Shown here one piece after another: positions 1-11,026 of a stretch of DNA of 64,000 nt. How positions within the stretch are numbered: the stretch's first letter is position 1; each line of letters begins with the position of its first letter. The notes beneath the pieces are model-generated. The model was not told where the DNA came from. It made no database searches and worked only from the letters and a program-made list of their open reading frames with translations. Both the position numbers and the translations under genes were made by a program. This stretch comes from Datnioides undecimradiatus (lineage: Eukaryota > Chordata > Actinopteri > Lobotiformes > Datnioididae), in assembly GCA_008933995.1 (NCBI GenBank), contig WARS01000007.1, forward strand, positions 10,468,623 to 10,532,622, read 5' to 3'.

Positions 1-929
1 AGTTACTTTGATGTTCAAAAAGAAAGTGAAAGAAAGCTCTCGTAGGCACATGCAGTTTTTCTGTGCAAAATCTAAAAATCTATTGCACCATGGGTACATG
101 AACCAGGGGAGTTTCGAGCTGGACTTACAGTTGATTAAAAATGTACGCATATGCAAATATTAAAACGGCTTGACACCTATTCAGTATGTGTGCATGGAAA
201 ACTGTTGGCTTAAAATAATAGCTTAATGATTAAAAATTAATACAATAGCTAAATGGTTGAAAATCAAAAACAGACAAGGGGCTAAAATAATATACTAAAA
301 ATAATGATTAAACAGTTTTAATAGTTTGCAAACTTAATGTGGAAAAAATCTACCTTCAATCAATAAAAGTCAAATAAAATCCAATTTAATTTAATATATA
401 GAAGTGATTCAGTATAGGAGGACCTGAGTTCATGTTGCAAGCGGTAAGTCTGACCAGGAAGGTTGGGAAATACTTGTTCAGATACACTGGAAGGATCATC
501 GAAGTGCTGACTCCCATGTCTGATTTGTTTTTAGTGATTTAGCACATTTCATGTTCTCAGGTAATCAGTGTTTTCATTACGGCCAGGAATGACGGCCAAA
601 ACGAGTTGTTATGTCGATCCTTTAACAGCTTCTTTCATATCAGCATATCATTACAATGAGATGTTTAATGATGACATCTCAAGGCCTGGTGCCATGTTCA
701 GGTGACACCCACATACCTGTAAAAGCATACACACACCACACACACACGTACACACACAGCAACTCACACACACACATTCATGAGGTTCTTACAGCTCTTT
801 CTTTCGAGTCAAGGACTCCACAGCAGTTTGAACGCTGGAGTGAAGGGCAGAGTGGTGACAGGTTGAGTTTACACATACAGACATGATCACTTAGGCAGAG
901 GAGAGGTTCCCCTCAGTGAAGACATTTAC
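1..929 (-). other. myo18b intron, incomplete at window edge
   Basis: AT-rich DNA after the donor at 929. No further coding segment of the myosin tail was seen before the window edge. It contains a CA-rich tract at about 727-777. Confidence 0.6.
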
Positions 930-1063
930 CTCTCTGTGTCACTCTCATCGCTCGACTCCACTTCCTCCAGGGCGGCCTGCAGATCGACGATGCGGCGGAT
1001 CGACGTCTCCAGGTCAGCCTGTAACGTCTGTCGGACAGCGCTGAGCTCCTCCACCTGCATTTC
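930..1063 (-). CDS. myo18b: myo18b exon j (last exon in window), 44 codons plus two bases
   Basis: Encodes [20 protein letters not shown] and then [24 protein letters not shown]. The first half equals the family's end-of-rod segment ([19 protein letters not shown]). The acidic serine-rich end matches MYO18B as remembered and carries acidic CK2-like sites (inference). Acceptor CAG at 1066-1064, donor GTAAAT at 929. At 134 bases it is the only visible exon that ends out of phase 0. The C-terminal exons lie left of the window. Confidence 0.9.
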
Positions 1064-1440
1064 CTGTAAACAAACATGAGATTAAAGGTTTTGTGGACAC
1101 ACAAAGGCGAATAACACACTCACCTTCAACAGGCCAGCTGTGTGCTCTCACCCCCCACCTTCCCCCTGTTAAGACCCCGAAGCCCAATCCGCCACAGCAA
1201 TTACCTTCATCCTGGCCCATATTACCTCATCAGTCAAACACTGAACGTCCAATGGCATGTCCTCTCTCACACACAGTCCTGCGACCTACAAGCCTCCGGT
1301 GCTCATGTTTGCACCGGCCTGCGCGGGTTATTTAGAGAGTAAATTGTTACATACGCACGCTGACATTGGGAGAATAGAGTGATTTATTAATTCATCTCGT
1401 CTGTTTTTGTTCTGTCTCTCTAGCATCCTGTCACACAAGC

Positions 1441-1492
<52 letters not shown>

Positions 1493-1879
1493 ATGCATGC
1501 ACGCACGCACACACAAGCACACACACACACAAAAAAAAGCTTCTAGGCTTTCAAAGTTATTGGCTTTGTTGGCTTTGAAGAGACGGGTGTGGGTGCAGCG
1601 GTTGTCATAGAGACACATAACCATGTATGAATGTGTGTGTATGTGTGTGTGCGCCCATAACCTTGAAGAGACAATGAGGATTAATCACAGTCAGAGAGAG
1701 AAAGCAGGATGAGGGAGAGATGACGTTAAGAACGGTGGTGGTGGTGGAGGTGGGTGGAGGAGGAGGAGTGTAGGAGCATGTGTGTGCCAGTGTGTGTGTT
1801 GTGTATGAATATGTCTATTCATGAGGACTGTGTGTGTGTGTGTCTACATAGTTGGTTGGTAGGTTGTTAAAGGGCATCC

Positions 1880-1915
<36 letters not shown>

Positions 1916-4900
1916 GCTAATAACTGAATAATTATTGAAGCTCCTTCTCCTTTTCTCAGCTCAGAGGTCACAAAGAAATCTGCTGTGAGCAAGAAGAAGA
2001 AGATAGAGTCTATAACTCTGAGCTGAACCTGACATCTGCAGTGAACACGTTTATTAAACTATGCAGGTGTATGTATCATGTATTCATCATATCATTTGTT
2101 TGCATATAAGTACCAGTCTGATGATGTTCTCCTAAAACCTGCCTGATACACTGTTACTAACATTGATATTTAAACTCAAAAGTAGGAATAAATAATTAAA
2201 TCATCTTTTAAAAATCAAGAATATGATGATCATGTAATACAATTTAAGCTTTACAGGATTTATATTATTTATTTTTATATTTGCATAATTCCTACACCAT
2301 AAACAACACTGGTTGTCTAAAACTGATCTATCAGTGTATTTACACAAATCGCATGATATTAATTATAGGAAAATCATTTATCAGTGTGTATCAGCTCGTT
2401 GTGTAGTTTTCAGGCCTATGCATCAAGGTCAACCAGCCAAACCGGTTGAACTAAATCCTGCAAGCTCTCATATTTGCTAAACTGTGACTATTAAAATAAG
2501 CTTGAGAAGAAAACACATCACTCATATGACGATGTAATTATCACAGGATGTGTGAGTGTTGTTCATGTGTGCAGGGACCCTCCCTCCTGCTGTCAGTGGT
2601 GCAATGATCAAACTTGTGCAGTAATGAAAGGGATGTTTTCTAATGTTCCACATAATACACCAGCTGTTGTTTTTGTTAATGAGAACAGTGGAGAAGTGAC
2701 TGTTTTGGAAGTAGGCTGCACTTCCAAATCGTAGCCTGGAGGAAGTGTTTCTTGCCAGAGGTTTTTAAGTACCAGCCTCGCCTAAAAATGTTGTCTCACA
2801 GCCTGGATATGAGTAACGCCTGTTAGGATTTATATTTAGCAGCCGCCGTGGTGCCCAGGTAGAGCGGTGGTGATCTGTCAGCAGGTGACGAAAAGTGAGG
2901 AACTATTCTGTCCCTGTAATTATCCCCATTCCTGGACAACCAGCTGCTATTTGTATCTGGTGATGGAGCGAAAAGGCTTTCTGCTGTAGTTGTCTATTTT
3001 TTTCTCCTTTTTACTTTAATGTGACAAAATGGAAGACTATAATAAGAAGGACCTGAGAGATGAGAGGAAAAAGAAACCCACTATGCAGAGTACACCAGGC
3101 TGTTATTGGTTGGATTTCTGTAGGGCTGGACTTTGTACAGATTCAACAAACAACATAAAAAGCCTTCATTAGTAAACCTAAAGATGTTTGTTGGAGGATT
3201 TTATGTGTTTTGCACAGAGCCGGGCTAACTGTTACCTGTTTGCAGTCTTTGTGTTAAGTTAAGCTAACAGACCGCCGGCTGCAGCTTCGTGTTTACCCAA
3301 TAGACATGAGAGTGGTTTCAATCTTTTCATCTAACTCTCATCAAGAACGTAATGAGTCTATTTCCTGAAATGACAAACTTTTCATTTAAGCACATCTGCC
3401 GCTACAACTCCTGCAACTGCTGCTGCGGTTGCTGCAGTTGGGTGTCACTACCTTGAGCCACACTCACACCCACAGGAGGAGGATTGGCAGCTGCAGGTTA
3501 TCACGTGGGCGTGTAAAAACAGTCTTCCCCATCAAACACCGAAGCTAATTATGCAAACAACTTCTTTACAATGTTGAAATGTTTTTAAAAACACAAGAAT
3601 AAAAGTGTGTCTGGAAATAAACACACATAAGCTCATACATTAACTTAAACTTGAAATGAATTAAAGCTTATTTGATTGAAAATGTTACTAGCATATACTA
3701 AAACAACAAACATGGCCTCTAATGTTAATTTCTCCACACAGCAAGCTGCAATAAATGCATTTGAAAAGACTTTAGTTGGATCAAATGTGTGTGATGCCTT
3801 TTTAATATGGCAGCGTTTAAACAATAATAAAATAAAAACACTGCTGGTGATTGGGTAACACTTACACAAACATCAGACAAGAGAAAACATACCTCAAAGC
3901 CGGCTGCACACTGTTTCACACAGTGAAAACAGGCCATACAATGGGTGAGAGGTAGCAACACTGTGCTCACTGTTTTCTGTATAAATGTGCCCCATGTTTT
4001 CTCATTTGAATCACTGCCACACCCCTCAGGTTGGAGCAGCGCTCTCCAAGGTGCTGACCCTGGATTCTGCAGGCAGCTGCTCCGGTTACTCTTGCTCTCT
4101 TTATCTTCCAGCCAACAACTCACTACATCAAATCACCTGCTTCATAACATATCCAGTATGCATCCCACAGTAGTTGCTGAGTCTTCAGTTCACATGTCAT
4201 GCACAGTTTTGTGCAGCAAATTAACGAGTGCCAAGTTAAATAAATGGTTGAACATTTTTTGTTTTGCAGAGACAGTAAATTTTCCAGACGTCACTGTGTT
4301 TGTGAGAGGCTTTTTATGGTTTTATGCGGTCTCTTGGTTTAACTCTTTGAATTGTTCCTTTGATACCCTTCCCGCTATCATCATATACAAAAAAAACTGA
4401 AGTGAGTAAAGAAGACAAACAAAATGTCATATAATCTGAAAAAGCTAAATATGTCAAAACAGAACCTGTCCTTTACACGGTGATACATTTTCCTACTGTT
4501 TAGCTACACAAACCATTTAACCCATTAAATTATCTGAAAAAGGCTTTTACACGAAGCTGAAAACAGAGACAGACCTGTTTTTATTCACTGACAGTTAACA
4601 TGTGTGGATTTCTGTGTGGTAAAACACCAAAGACGGATAATAGAGGAATTTTGTTTCTAAGCGGAAACCAACAGCAGCTGTTATTTACGGTCCAGTGCGA
4701 CTGTTGTGAAAGTGAATGCAGTGGTGGTTTGAGGTTTGTTACCAGCTCCATGCGTCTGCGGCTGCTGTCCTGCTCTCTCTGAATCAGCTCATCCATCTCC
4801 AGCCTCATGTCCTGCAGACGCTGCTGGTAGTAGCGAGCGTTCTCCCTCTCCCGAGCTTCAGCCTGGGCACTCTGCTCCAGCTCCTCACCCAGACGAACCA

Positions 4901-7811
4901 CGCTGTCCCGTAAACGCAACACCAGCACCTGCACAGCACAAAAGTGGGATAAACATTTGAAAAGGGATGCGGGATACAAAATACTACACATACTGTAATT
5001 AGGTGTTGAAAGTGTGAATTGATCAAATGGTCTCACCTCAAACCTTTTGACTTGTCCTCTCTGAAACTCCAGCTTATTTTCCAGGTCACATACACGTGCC
5101 TCCTGTTTACTGACGATGCTCCGCCCCACAGTGGACGACTCTAGGAACTGCACCCTCGACACACTCTGCTGGAGCTGCATGATGAGTAGGTGGAGAGAGG
5201 AGAGAGCCAAAAACATTTGCAGAGCCAAATTAATGCACCAGTGAATGTGACCGTGCTCCACCTGAGATCTGTGACGAGGAGGTGAAACCATCCAGAAATG
5301 AGAGTTTCAAAAGCACATTTGGCTCTTAGTGCTGTATTTATGTTCCAGTAACAAAGGTTACCTCTTCCTGCAGAGAGTGTCTCTGTTTCTTCACCTCCTC
5401 CAGTTCAGCTTGAAGCTCTCTGATCTGAGAAATGTCGCTAGATGACTAAAACAAAGAAAGAGCAACACAGAGATTTCAGGTTGCGTAAGTGATTAATGGA
5501 GCTTGATAGTCAAACTCTGAACCAAGTCCAAGGCTGCACCTGAGCAATCAGCGCTTTGTGCTTCTTCATCAGTTCATTGAGGTCCTCCTGGTCCTCCTCA
5601 ACCCTCTTCAGCAGGTCAACCTTCTCGTGCTGCAGCAGGGCTAACTGTTCGTCTGCCTGTATTAACAGGTATGGTGTGTTATGTGTGTCCCAGGGGAATA
5701 ATTTCCACTTTTAAAGTGCACAGAACAGTGGTCTCTGGTGCTCTGGTGATGAAATTAAATGAAGTTAAGATGAAATTAAGTTCTCTTGAGCTCTCCTGCT
5801 TCCAGCAAAACCAATCGCCATCTCACCACTCAGTTTGTTGCCCAAATGGAAGCACCTACATTGATTGTGTTGCTCCACTCATTATTATTGTTGTTTCTTT
5901 ATTCTGTAACCTGTCGGCACACCAGTTAAACCCACACTCACCATGCTCTTCAGTTTGCAGATATTTTCCAGTTCAATCTGAGTGTTCTCCAGTTCCTGCG
6001 CAAGGGTCCTCTGAGCGCTCTCGGCCTCCATTCGCCTCGCCTCGCTCTCCTCCAGCTAGTTGGTGACACAGAAGGTGCGTAAGTGCTGTAAGTGCGACAT
6101 GATGTCGAGGAGAATGTGCAGGTGAGCTTACCTGGCAGTGAAGACGCTCTATCTGGTCTTTGCTGCCGTTGTGCAGGTTCTGTCCTGGGTTGTCGACAGT
6201 GGAGAGAAGCAATTGGGCGTCTGCCAGGAGGGCATGAGTCCTCTTCAGGTCTCTCCTCAGCTTCTTCTCCACATCAAAGTCTCTGTGCCCCACCTGCACG
6301 ACAAGACACCTCACATCAACACTTCCCTTTGGCAAATTAAGCATCTTATCTGGAGTACAACATCACATTCTTCACTGTGAACCCTTAAAAACTCTTAAGC
6401 TTGAGCTGAATGCCAGCCTGGCCACAGACCAGGTCCTGGCCACCCATCAGGAGTCCCATTACACCCTTATACTGACAGAGACAGAGCAATAAATCAGCTG
6501 CTGCCCTCTTGCTGCATATGCTTGCTTTGTGATGTCTCTAATACAGCAATGACATATTCATCAACTAGAGAACATTAACCCACAATAATATTGATCTACA
6601 ATGTGAGAAACTTGGCTGAACTCAGTCACTGTAGAAATAAACCTCTCACACACAAAAATCAAACACCATGACAATGAACAGGATCTGTGATGGCGTTTGC
6701 ACTAAAAACTGGTTTTAAATGAGTAGTGCATCGTGTGTGTGGGTGTTTGTGTGTGTACCTGGTCACACAGAGTTGCTATAAGTCCTTCCAAGTCGTGCTT
6801 CTCATGAATCACCATCTGTTTCTCCTCATACTCCTGCTCCAACTGCATCTCCAACTGCCTCAGCTACACACAACGCATAGAGAAAAAAAAAAAAGAAATG
6901 ATGAACGGCCGGTCTGAATGAGCTTTTATTGTCCTTGACAGGAAATTTCCCCCGCAGCAGGATGCATAATGATGAGCATAAAAACATCATCATCGGTGGA
7001 AGAGCATAAAAAATAAACAGAACAAAATAACAGAGGCCTCACAACAATCCTCTGTTGAATAAATCAACCAAAGTTTGTTGGTTTAAACCTTCTGCCAGAG
7101 GGAAGAAACTTTAATTCTTAATGGAGGGGATTGAGAGTACGCTCCAGTTAGGCAGTGCTGGAAGTAACTAAGTACATTTACACAAGTGCTGTACTTGATC
7201 TTGATCTTTACCTGATCTGTAAATAGAATAATACTAAACAAGAAGCCCTTTAAATTCCCCTTAAGTACACAGTCAGGGAAATGTCCTTTGTTACTTCGAC
7301 AGTTCATGCTGTCATACTCAGATTTTAAATCAGGCCCCTGTTGACCTTGTTATGAATGCTGCCATGATTCCCCGCTGTCCCGATGATGGTTGATTGCATT
7401 GTGTTGACCTACCCGTCTCTGAGAGGACTTGTGCACATCCTCTAACTCCTCCTCTTTGTCCTCCAACTCTTTCTGATGGATCTGCTTCATCCTCTCCATC
7501 TCCATCTCAAAGCGCATGTGGATCTATCGGCGAGAGGAGCAGAGAGATGGGGTGAGAGAGCCAGCAGCGAGTGAACGCATTTGAATGTGTCTGCACGGCC
7601 CTGTGAGCACCTGTTGCTGCTGCTGTATTCTGGCAGTGAGCGTGGTGATTTCCTGTGCTCTTTCACTGGCCTGATTCTCCAGGAGGCGAAGTTGTTTCTT
7701 GAGGTCAGGCAGCGAATCGGAGGCGAGATCAACCGGCAGGCTGAGGTCACGGATCTGAGCGCACAACTCCTCCTTCTGCTTCTGCAGACGGCCCACCTCT
7801 GACTGGCTCTC
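930..7811 (-). CDS. myo18b: MYO18B-like unconventional myosin XVIII, coiled-coil tail (partial gene, 10 exons)
   Basis: Ten minus-strand exons (7811-7611, 7523-7413, 6863-6759, 6293-6132, 6055-5942, 5656-5540, 5445-5362, 5174-5037, 4928-4743, 1063-930) splice with GT-AG borders into about 450 residues with no gap relative to the class XVIII myosin tail as I remember it. Diagnostic segments include [40 protein letters not shown] and [20 protein letters not shown]. The run VLVLRLRDS after the last of these, and the acidic end [12 protein letters not shown], fit MYO18B better than MYO18A, which has a LASRLKEN-type run there. Family knowledge: MYO18B is a muscle-enriched myosin with a weak or inactive motor, needed for sarcomere assembly; the coiled coil dimerises it. 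The motor domain and the extreme C-terminus are not in the window. The paralogue call (B over A) is from memory; class XVIII itself is secure. Confidence 0.88.
1444..1530. repeat. CA microsatellite cluster
   Basis: A near-perfect CA run at 1444-1490, then an interrupted CACG/CA run to about 1530 followed by a short poly-A. Confidence 0.95.
1880..1910. repeat. TG microsatellite
   Basis: Uninterrupted TG dinucleotides, in the same intron as the CA cluster at 1444. Confidence 0.95.
3214..3385. repeat. common teleost interspersed repeat (MITE-like)
   Basis: Contains phrases I recognise as a very widespread fish repeat: an AGCCGGGCTAACTGTT start, AGTTAAGCTAACAGACCG in the middle, ACATGAGAGTGGTTTCAATC and TCTAACTCTCATCAAGAA near the end. 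The terminal repeats are not clear, so the class is uncertain. It lies inside the long myo18b intron. Confidence 0.6.
4743..4928 (-). CDS. myo18b: myo18b exon i, 62 codons
   Basis: Begins [20 protein letters not shown] and includes [20 protein letters not shown], ending [17 protein letters not shown] is the best indication in the window for MYO18B rather than MYO18A. Acceptor CAG at 4931-4929, donor GTAACA at 4742. It is 186 bases, phase 0. The following intron (4742-1064) is the longest within the visible gene, about 3.7 kb. Confidence 0.92.
5037..5174 (-). CDS. myo18b: myo18b exon h, 46 codons
   Basis: Begins [20 protein letters not shown] and includes [18 protein letters not shown] and QVKRFE. 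The family equivalent reads [20 protein letters not shown]. Acceptor CAG at 5177-5175, donor GTGAGA at 5036. It is 138 bases, phase 0. Confidence 0.92.
5362..5445 (-). CDS. myo18b: myo18b exon g, 28 codons
   Basis: A small 84-base exon encoding [20 protein letters not shown] and then QRHSLQEE. The acceptor TTTTAG ends at 5446 and the donor GTAACC starts at 5361. It matches the [20 protein letters not shown]-type family segment and is phase 0 at both ends. Confidence 0.88.
5540..5656 (-). CDS. myo18b: myo18b exon f, 39 codons
   Basis: Begins [19 protein letters not shown] and contains the nearly invariant class XVIII block [20 protein letters not shown]. Acceptor CAG at 5659-5657, donor GTGCAG at 5539. 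It is 117 bases, phase 0. Confidence 0.92.
5942..6055 (-). CDS. myo18b: myo18b exon e, 38 codons
   Basis: Encodes [20 protein letters not shown] and then a heptad stretch ending ICKLKSM. The acceptor TAG is at 6058-6056 and the strong donor GTGAGTG starts at 5941. It is 114 bases, phase 0, and joins directly to exon d (LHCQ) and exon f (ADEQ). Confidence 0.88.
6132..6293 (-). CDS. myo18b: myo18b exon d, 54 codons
   Basis: Begins [20 protein letters not shown] and continues [13 protein letters not shown], the most recognisable block of the class XVIII tail. It includes a short non-helical stretch ([13 protein letters not shown]) where the family also breaks its heptads. Acceptor CAG at 6296-6294, donor GTAAGC at 6131. 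It is 162 bases, phase 0. Confidence 0.92.
6759..6863 (-). CDS. myo18b: myo18b exon c, 35 codons
   Basis: Begins [20 protein letters not shown] and ends TLCDQ; equivalent to the KQMEVQLEEEYEDKQKVL-type segment of the family. Acceptor TAG at 6866-6864, donor GTACAC at 6758. It is 105 bases, phase 0 at both ends. Confidence 0.88.
7413..7523 (-). CDS. myo18b: myo18b exon b, 37 codons
   Basis: Begins [20 protein letters not shown], matching the LEMEMERMRQTH-type segment of myosin XVIII tails, and ends KSSQRR. The acceptor AG lies at 7525-7524 and the donor GTAGGT starts at 7412. It is 111 bases, phase 0 on both sides, and its charge pattern is continuous with a coiled coil. Confidence 0.88.
7611..7811 (-). 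CDS. myo18b: myo18b exon a (most 5' exon seen), 67 codons
   Basis: Acceptor CAG at 7814-7812 follows a pyrimidine/TG tract; the donor GT is at 7610-7609. It encodes a heptad-like stretch beginning [20 protein letters not shown] and ending in a run of five glutamines (IQQQQQ). It is 201 bases, phase 0 at both ends. It aligns with the part of the myosin XVIII tail just before the RFEMEMERM segment. No upstream partner exon was found to its right, so this is the 5' limit of the recognisable gene. Confidence 0.86.
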
Positions 7812-8299
7812 CTGCACACACCCACACAAATATGCATTGCTGTTATCAAAACTCTTAGTTCATCCTCCAGCTTAGAGATTCTCTATTTGTCCTCTGGTTA
7901 CTGCAGCATGTCTGGAGCGAGAGCAGGTTAAACAGCTTAATCTTGCTCAAGGATGCTTTGGCAAGTTTGGGCACATGGGAGGCGAAACTAAAGCGCAACT
8001 ACACATAGAAACACAAAGAAGGTGATAAACAGAGGTTTGTGAGAGAAAAAGGACAGTTTGTCTAAAGCTAAACTAAAAATCCTCCAAACAAGACCTGGCA
8101 TTTAACGCATAGTTATGTCAAAAACAAGTGACTCAAGCTGCAAAGCAGGATTATGTGACTGTTGCTAAACAACGACCATCCCAGGCACATGTGACAAGGT
8201 AGCACCAGAAAGAGTCATCAGCATTAGCCACCGCAAACTGCTGGTCACTCCTGAACAAGTCAGGCTCTACCAAGAAACACAAAAGATCATTGAATTAAA
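7812..8299. other. unassigned DNA between last recognised myo18b exon and LINE
   Basis: Searched on the minus strand for the next myosin exon; none with both splice sites and coiled-coil codons was seen. Most likely intron, up to the LINE insertion. Confidence 0.5.
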
Positions 8300-10568
8300 C
8301 GTTGGTGAATTTGATTACTCATTAAAATCAAAGATATTAAGGAAAGAATTCATCACGCACTCTCTTCAACTGTTAGAGATCCATGTGTGTCATCTGCAGC
8401 AGCCCCTGAAATGTCTGCAGGCCCTAAGTTATCTCTGGACCACTTCTCTTCTATAGATCTCACTGAACTGTCCTCAACGATCATTAGATCCAAACCCTCA
8501 ACCTGTCTTTTGGACCCCATCCCAACTCATCTTCTAAAAGATGTTTTCCCCCTGATTGGCTCTTTTATATTAGACCAGATCAATCTGTCATTACTAACAG
8601 GTTATGTTCCACAGGCTTTTAAGGTTGCTGTCATCAAACCTCTACTCAAAAAGCCTTCTCTCGACCCTGGTGTTTTAGCGCACTATAGACCAATATCCAA
8701 CCTCCCCTTTATTTCTAAAATCCTTGAAAAGACCGTAGCTGATCAGTTATGTGATCACCTGCAGAGGAGCAGTTTATTTGAAGCATTTCAGTCAGGATTT
8801 AGAATAAACCACAGCACAGAAACAGCATTGGTTAAGGTTAGCAACGACCTCCTAATAGCTTCTGACAATGGCCTCGTCTCCTTACTTGTCCTGCTAGACC
8901 TCAGTGCTGCATTTGACACCATCGATCACGGTATCCTACTACAAAGACTAGAACATGTCATTGGCATTAAAGGAACAGCACTAAGCTGGTTTAAATCTTA
9001 TCTATCTGACAGATTCCAGTTTGTCCACGTTAATAATGACTCGTCCGTGCACACAATGGTTAATCATGGAGTTCCACAGGGTTCTGTGCTTGGACCATTA
9101 TTGTTCTCCCTTTACATGCTCCCCTTAGGCAATATTATTAGGAAGCACAACATAAATTTCCACTGCTACGCGGACGATACACAGCTATATTTATCTATGA
9201 AACCAGAAGAAACAGATCAATTAGTCAGACTTCAGACATGTCTGACAGACATTAAGGCATGGATGACTTATAATTTTCTGCTCCTAAATACAGACAAAAC
9301 TGAGGTGATTTTGTTTGGGCCTAAACACCTCAGAGACAGGTTATCTGACCTCGCAGTCGCTTTGGATGGTGTTACCCTGGCCTCCAGGTCTACTGTGAGG
9401 AACCTGGGAGTCATATTTGACCAGGATATGTCCTGTCAGTCCCATATTAGGCAGGTCACTAGGACTGCCTTCTTTCACTTGCGCAACATAGCTAAGATTA
9501 GGAGTATCCTGTCCAAAAATGATGCCGAAAAGCTGGTCCACGCATTTGTTACCTCAAGGCTGGACTATTGTAATTCCTTGTTGTCAGGTTGTCCGACTAG
9601 CTCACTGCGAGGCCTCCAGCTCATCCAAAACGCTGCTGCGAGGGTTCTGGTGGGAATTAGCAAGAGAGATCATATTTCTCCGGTCTTAGCTTCTCTTCAT
9701 TGGCTCCCTGTAAAGTCCAGAATAGATTTTAAAGTCCTTCTTCTTACCTACAAGGCCCTTAATGGCCAAGCTCCATTGTACCTCAATGAGATGCTAAGTC
9801 CCTATCAACCCAACAGATCACTTCGCTCCCAGAGTGCAGGTTTGCTTGTGGTTCCCAGAATCTCCAAAAGTAGAATGGGAGGCCGAGCCTTTAGCTATCA
9901 GGCTCCTCTCTTGTGGAACCAGCTGCCAGTCTGGGTCCGAGAGGCAGACACCCTCTCTACTTTTAAAGTAAAACTTAAAACCTTCTTGTTCGACAAAGCC
10001 TACAGCTAGCTCTAGTTACCATCTGAACTACACCATCCATGCCATCCCCCAGTTATGCTGCTATAGGCCGAGGCTGCTGGGGGACGTCCCATGATCATCT
10101 CCACACTCCTCCTCTTCCCTCTCTCTCCTTAAACTCCATTAGCTCTGTGTCCTCTCTCCCCTAGTGCTGTGCTTGTTTCTCTCTGGTCTCTCTCTCTCTG
10201 TACCTCTCTACAGATACCTGTGGCTCCAGAGCTGAACATCTGACCTGTGGCTCCACCGACCTGCCCCGTGTCCTCTGCTGCCTATTGCTGTCATTTGCTG
10301 TCATTATTCTATATTGTCCCCCCCCCAACCGGTCAAGACAGATGGCCGTCCACCTAGAGCCAGGATCTGTCCAAGGTTTCTGCCTGTTAAAAGGAAGTTT
10401 TTCCTTGCCACTGTTGCCAAGTGCTTGCTCATGGTGGAACTGTTGGGTGTAACTAACAGTAATGAGTGTGGTCTAGACCTGCTCTGTTTGTAAAGTGCCC
10501 TGAGATGACTTTTTGTTGTGAATTGGCGCTATATAAATAAAATTGAATTGAATTGAATTGAATTGAAT
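8300..10568 (+). mobile_element. 5'-truncated L2/CR1-clade LINE, copy 1
   Basis: A non-LTR retrotransposon carrying the reverse transcriptase frame described separately, a 3' UTR with CT-rich tracts, and a 3' end reading GTGAATTGGCGCTATATAAA followed by AATTG/GAATT tandem repeats up to 10568. Such a stem-loop plus short tandem tail is typical of fish L2/CR1-type elements. The apurinic endonuclease domain is missing, so the copy is 5'-truncated; the left border is approximate (weak in-frame similarity starts near 8320). It is antisense to myo18b, probably inside an intron. A closely related inverted copy lies at 37952-38956. Confidence 0.85.
8387..10009 (+). CDS. LINE reverse transcriptase, 540 residues, open frame
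   Basis: An RNA-directed DNA polymerase of a non-LTR element. Visible motifs: [16 protein letters not shown] (residues about 167-182, motif A with catalytic Asp171), [13 protein letters not shown] (228-240, motif B) and CYADDTQLY (260-268, motif C, Asp263/264). The C-terminal part has the LASLHWLPV and [12 protein letters not shown] segments common to fish LINEs and ends in a LFDKAYS-type tail before TAG. The frame starts at a GTG only because the element is truncated; the true start and endonuclease are absent. An unbroken frame of this length suggests a recent insertion. It is probably not transcribed on its own, since its 5' promoter is missing. Confidence 0.9.
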   Translation: MSSAAAPEMSAGPKLSLDHFSSIDLTELSSTIIRSKPSTCLLDPIPTHLLKDVFPLIGSFILDQINLSLLTGYVPQAFKVAVIKPLLKKPSLDPGVLAHYRPISNLPFISKILEKTVADQLCDHLQRSSLFEAFQSGFRINHSTETALVKVSNDLLIASDNGLVSLLVLLDLSAAFDTIDHGILLQRLEHVIGIKGTALSWFKSYLSDRFQFVHVNNDSSVHTMVNHGVPQGSVLGPLLFSLYMLPLGNIIRKHNINFHCYADDTQLYLSMKPEETDQLVRLQTCLTDIKAWMTYNFLLLNTDKTEVILFGPKHLRDRLSDLAVALDGVTLASRSTVRNLGVIFDQDMSCQSHIRQVTRTAFFHLRNIAKIRSILSKNDAEKLVHAFVTSRLDYCNSLLSGCPTSSLRGLQLIQNAAARVLVGISKRDHISPVLASLHWLPVKSRIDFKVLLLTYKALNGQAPLYLNEMLSPYQPNRSLRSQSAGLLVVPRISKSRMGGRAFSYQAPLLWNQLPVWVREADTLSTFKVKLKTFLFDKAYS

Positions 10569-10656
10569 AAATGATTAAACTGAGTCTGAGCATTTCCCCC
10601 GAACATAATTCAGTCGACTGAATGTTTTATTGGTTTGAAATGTCTTCACTCCTGCA

Positions 10657-11026
10657 TGATTCAGATTGGCTAAACTCTGCTGTGCTGTAGCTCAACCATG
10701 CCTCTCTGTTCTATTTGGGGCAGGCCATATTAACTGTTGATTCACAGGGAGGAGGCAGGTGATGTGTGAAGGAGAGAGCGAGGGAGGGAGACGGCGGAGC
10801 GAGCGAGCGGGCAGACACGGAGACAGAGAGGACGCTCAGTACTGTTCGGTCAGCAGTTTGTACAGAATGATGCGTTTTTCAGCCAAGCAGTTCGGCTGAT
10901 AATTGTCCGACATCCAGGTCCAAGCAGATGGTGCGAAAGGGTCAGGACGGAGAGGTCGGGGATGTGACACAAACACAGGACACAGCGCGGGCATCCAATC
11001 ACTCCTTTAATTTACAAGCTCAGTAA
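10657..11026 (+). promoter_or_regulatory. CpG-dense promoter-like block / candidate first exon
   Basis: About 17 CpG dinucleotides fall between 10779 and 10990 in otherwise AT-rich, CpG-poor DNA, in purine-rich text like GAGCGAGCGAGCGGG that resembles a 5' UTR. A CCAAT box in reverse (ATTGG, 10664-10668) lies about 115 bases upstream. A 32-codon open frame beginning MVRKGQDGEV (10928-11026) follows but is too short to claim as a protein. No strong donor site was identified. Orientation plus is inferred. A CpG-rich remnant of a repeat is the alternative. Confidence 0.4.

Larger units (their letters stand above)
1064..4742 (-). other. long myo18b intron (about 3.7 kb)
   Basis: Lies between in-frame exons i and j. 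It carries two clusters of CA/TG microsatellites, G-rich low-complexity DNA around 1720-1770 and one teleost interspersed repeat near 3.2-3.4 kb. No extra exon was recognised. Confidence 0.7.

Noticed and set aside
1328..1624. Cys-Val-rich 98-codon frame
   Set aside because: It is a translation of the CA/TG microsatellite. The same holds for frames over 25.69-26.07 kb.
2841..2900. tRNA-derived SINE-like phrase GGTAGAGCGGTGG
   Set aside because: Only a short match to a Pol III A-box-like fish repeat; no B box or tail found.
3945..4400. 151-codon plus-strand frame inside the myo18b intron
   Set aside because: No recognisable domain, no splice context and ordinary composition; likely chance.
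4581..5291. 236-codon minus-strand open frame
   Set aside because: It reads through an intron that happens to stay open; the real coding parts are the spliced exons 5174-5037 and 4928-4743.
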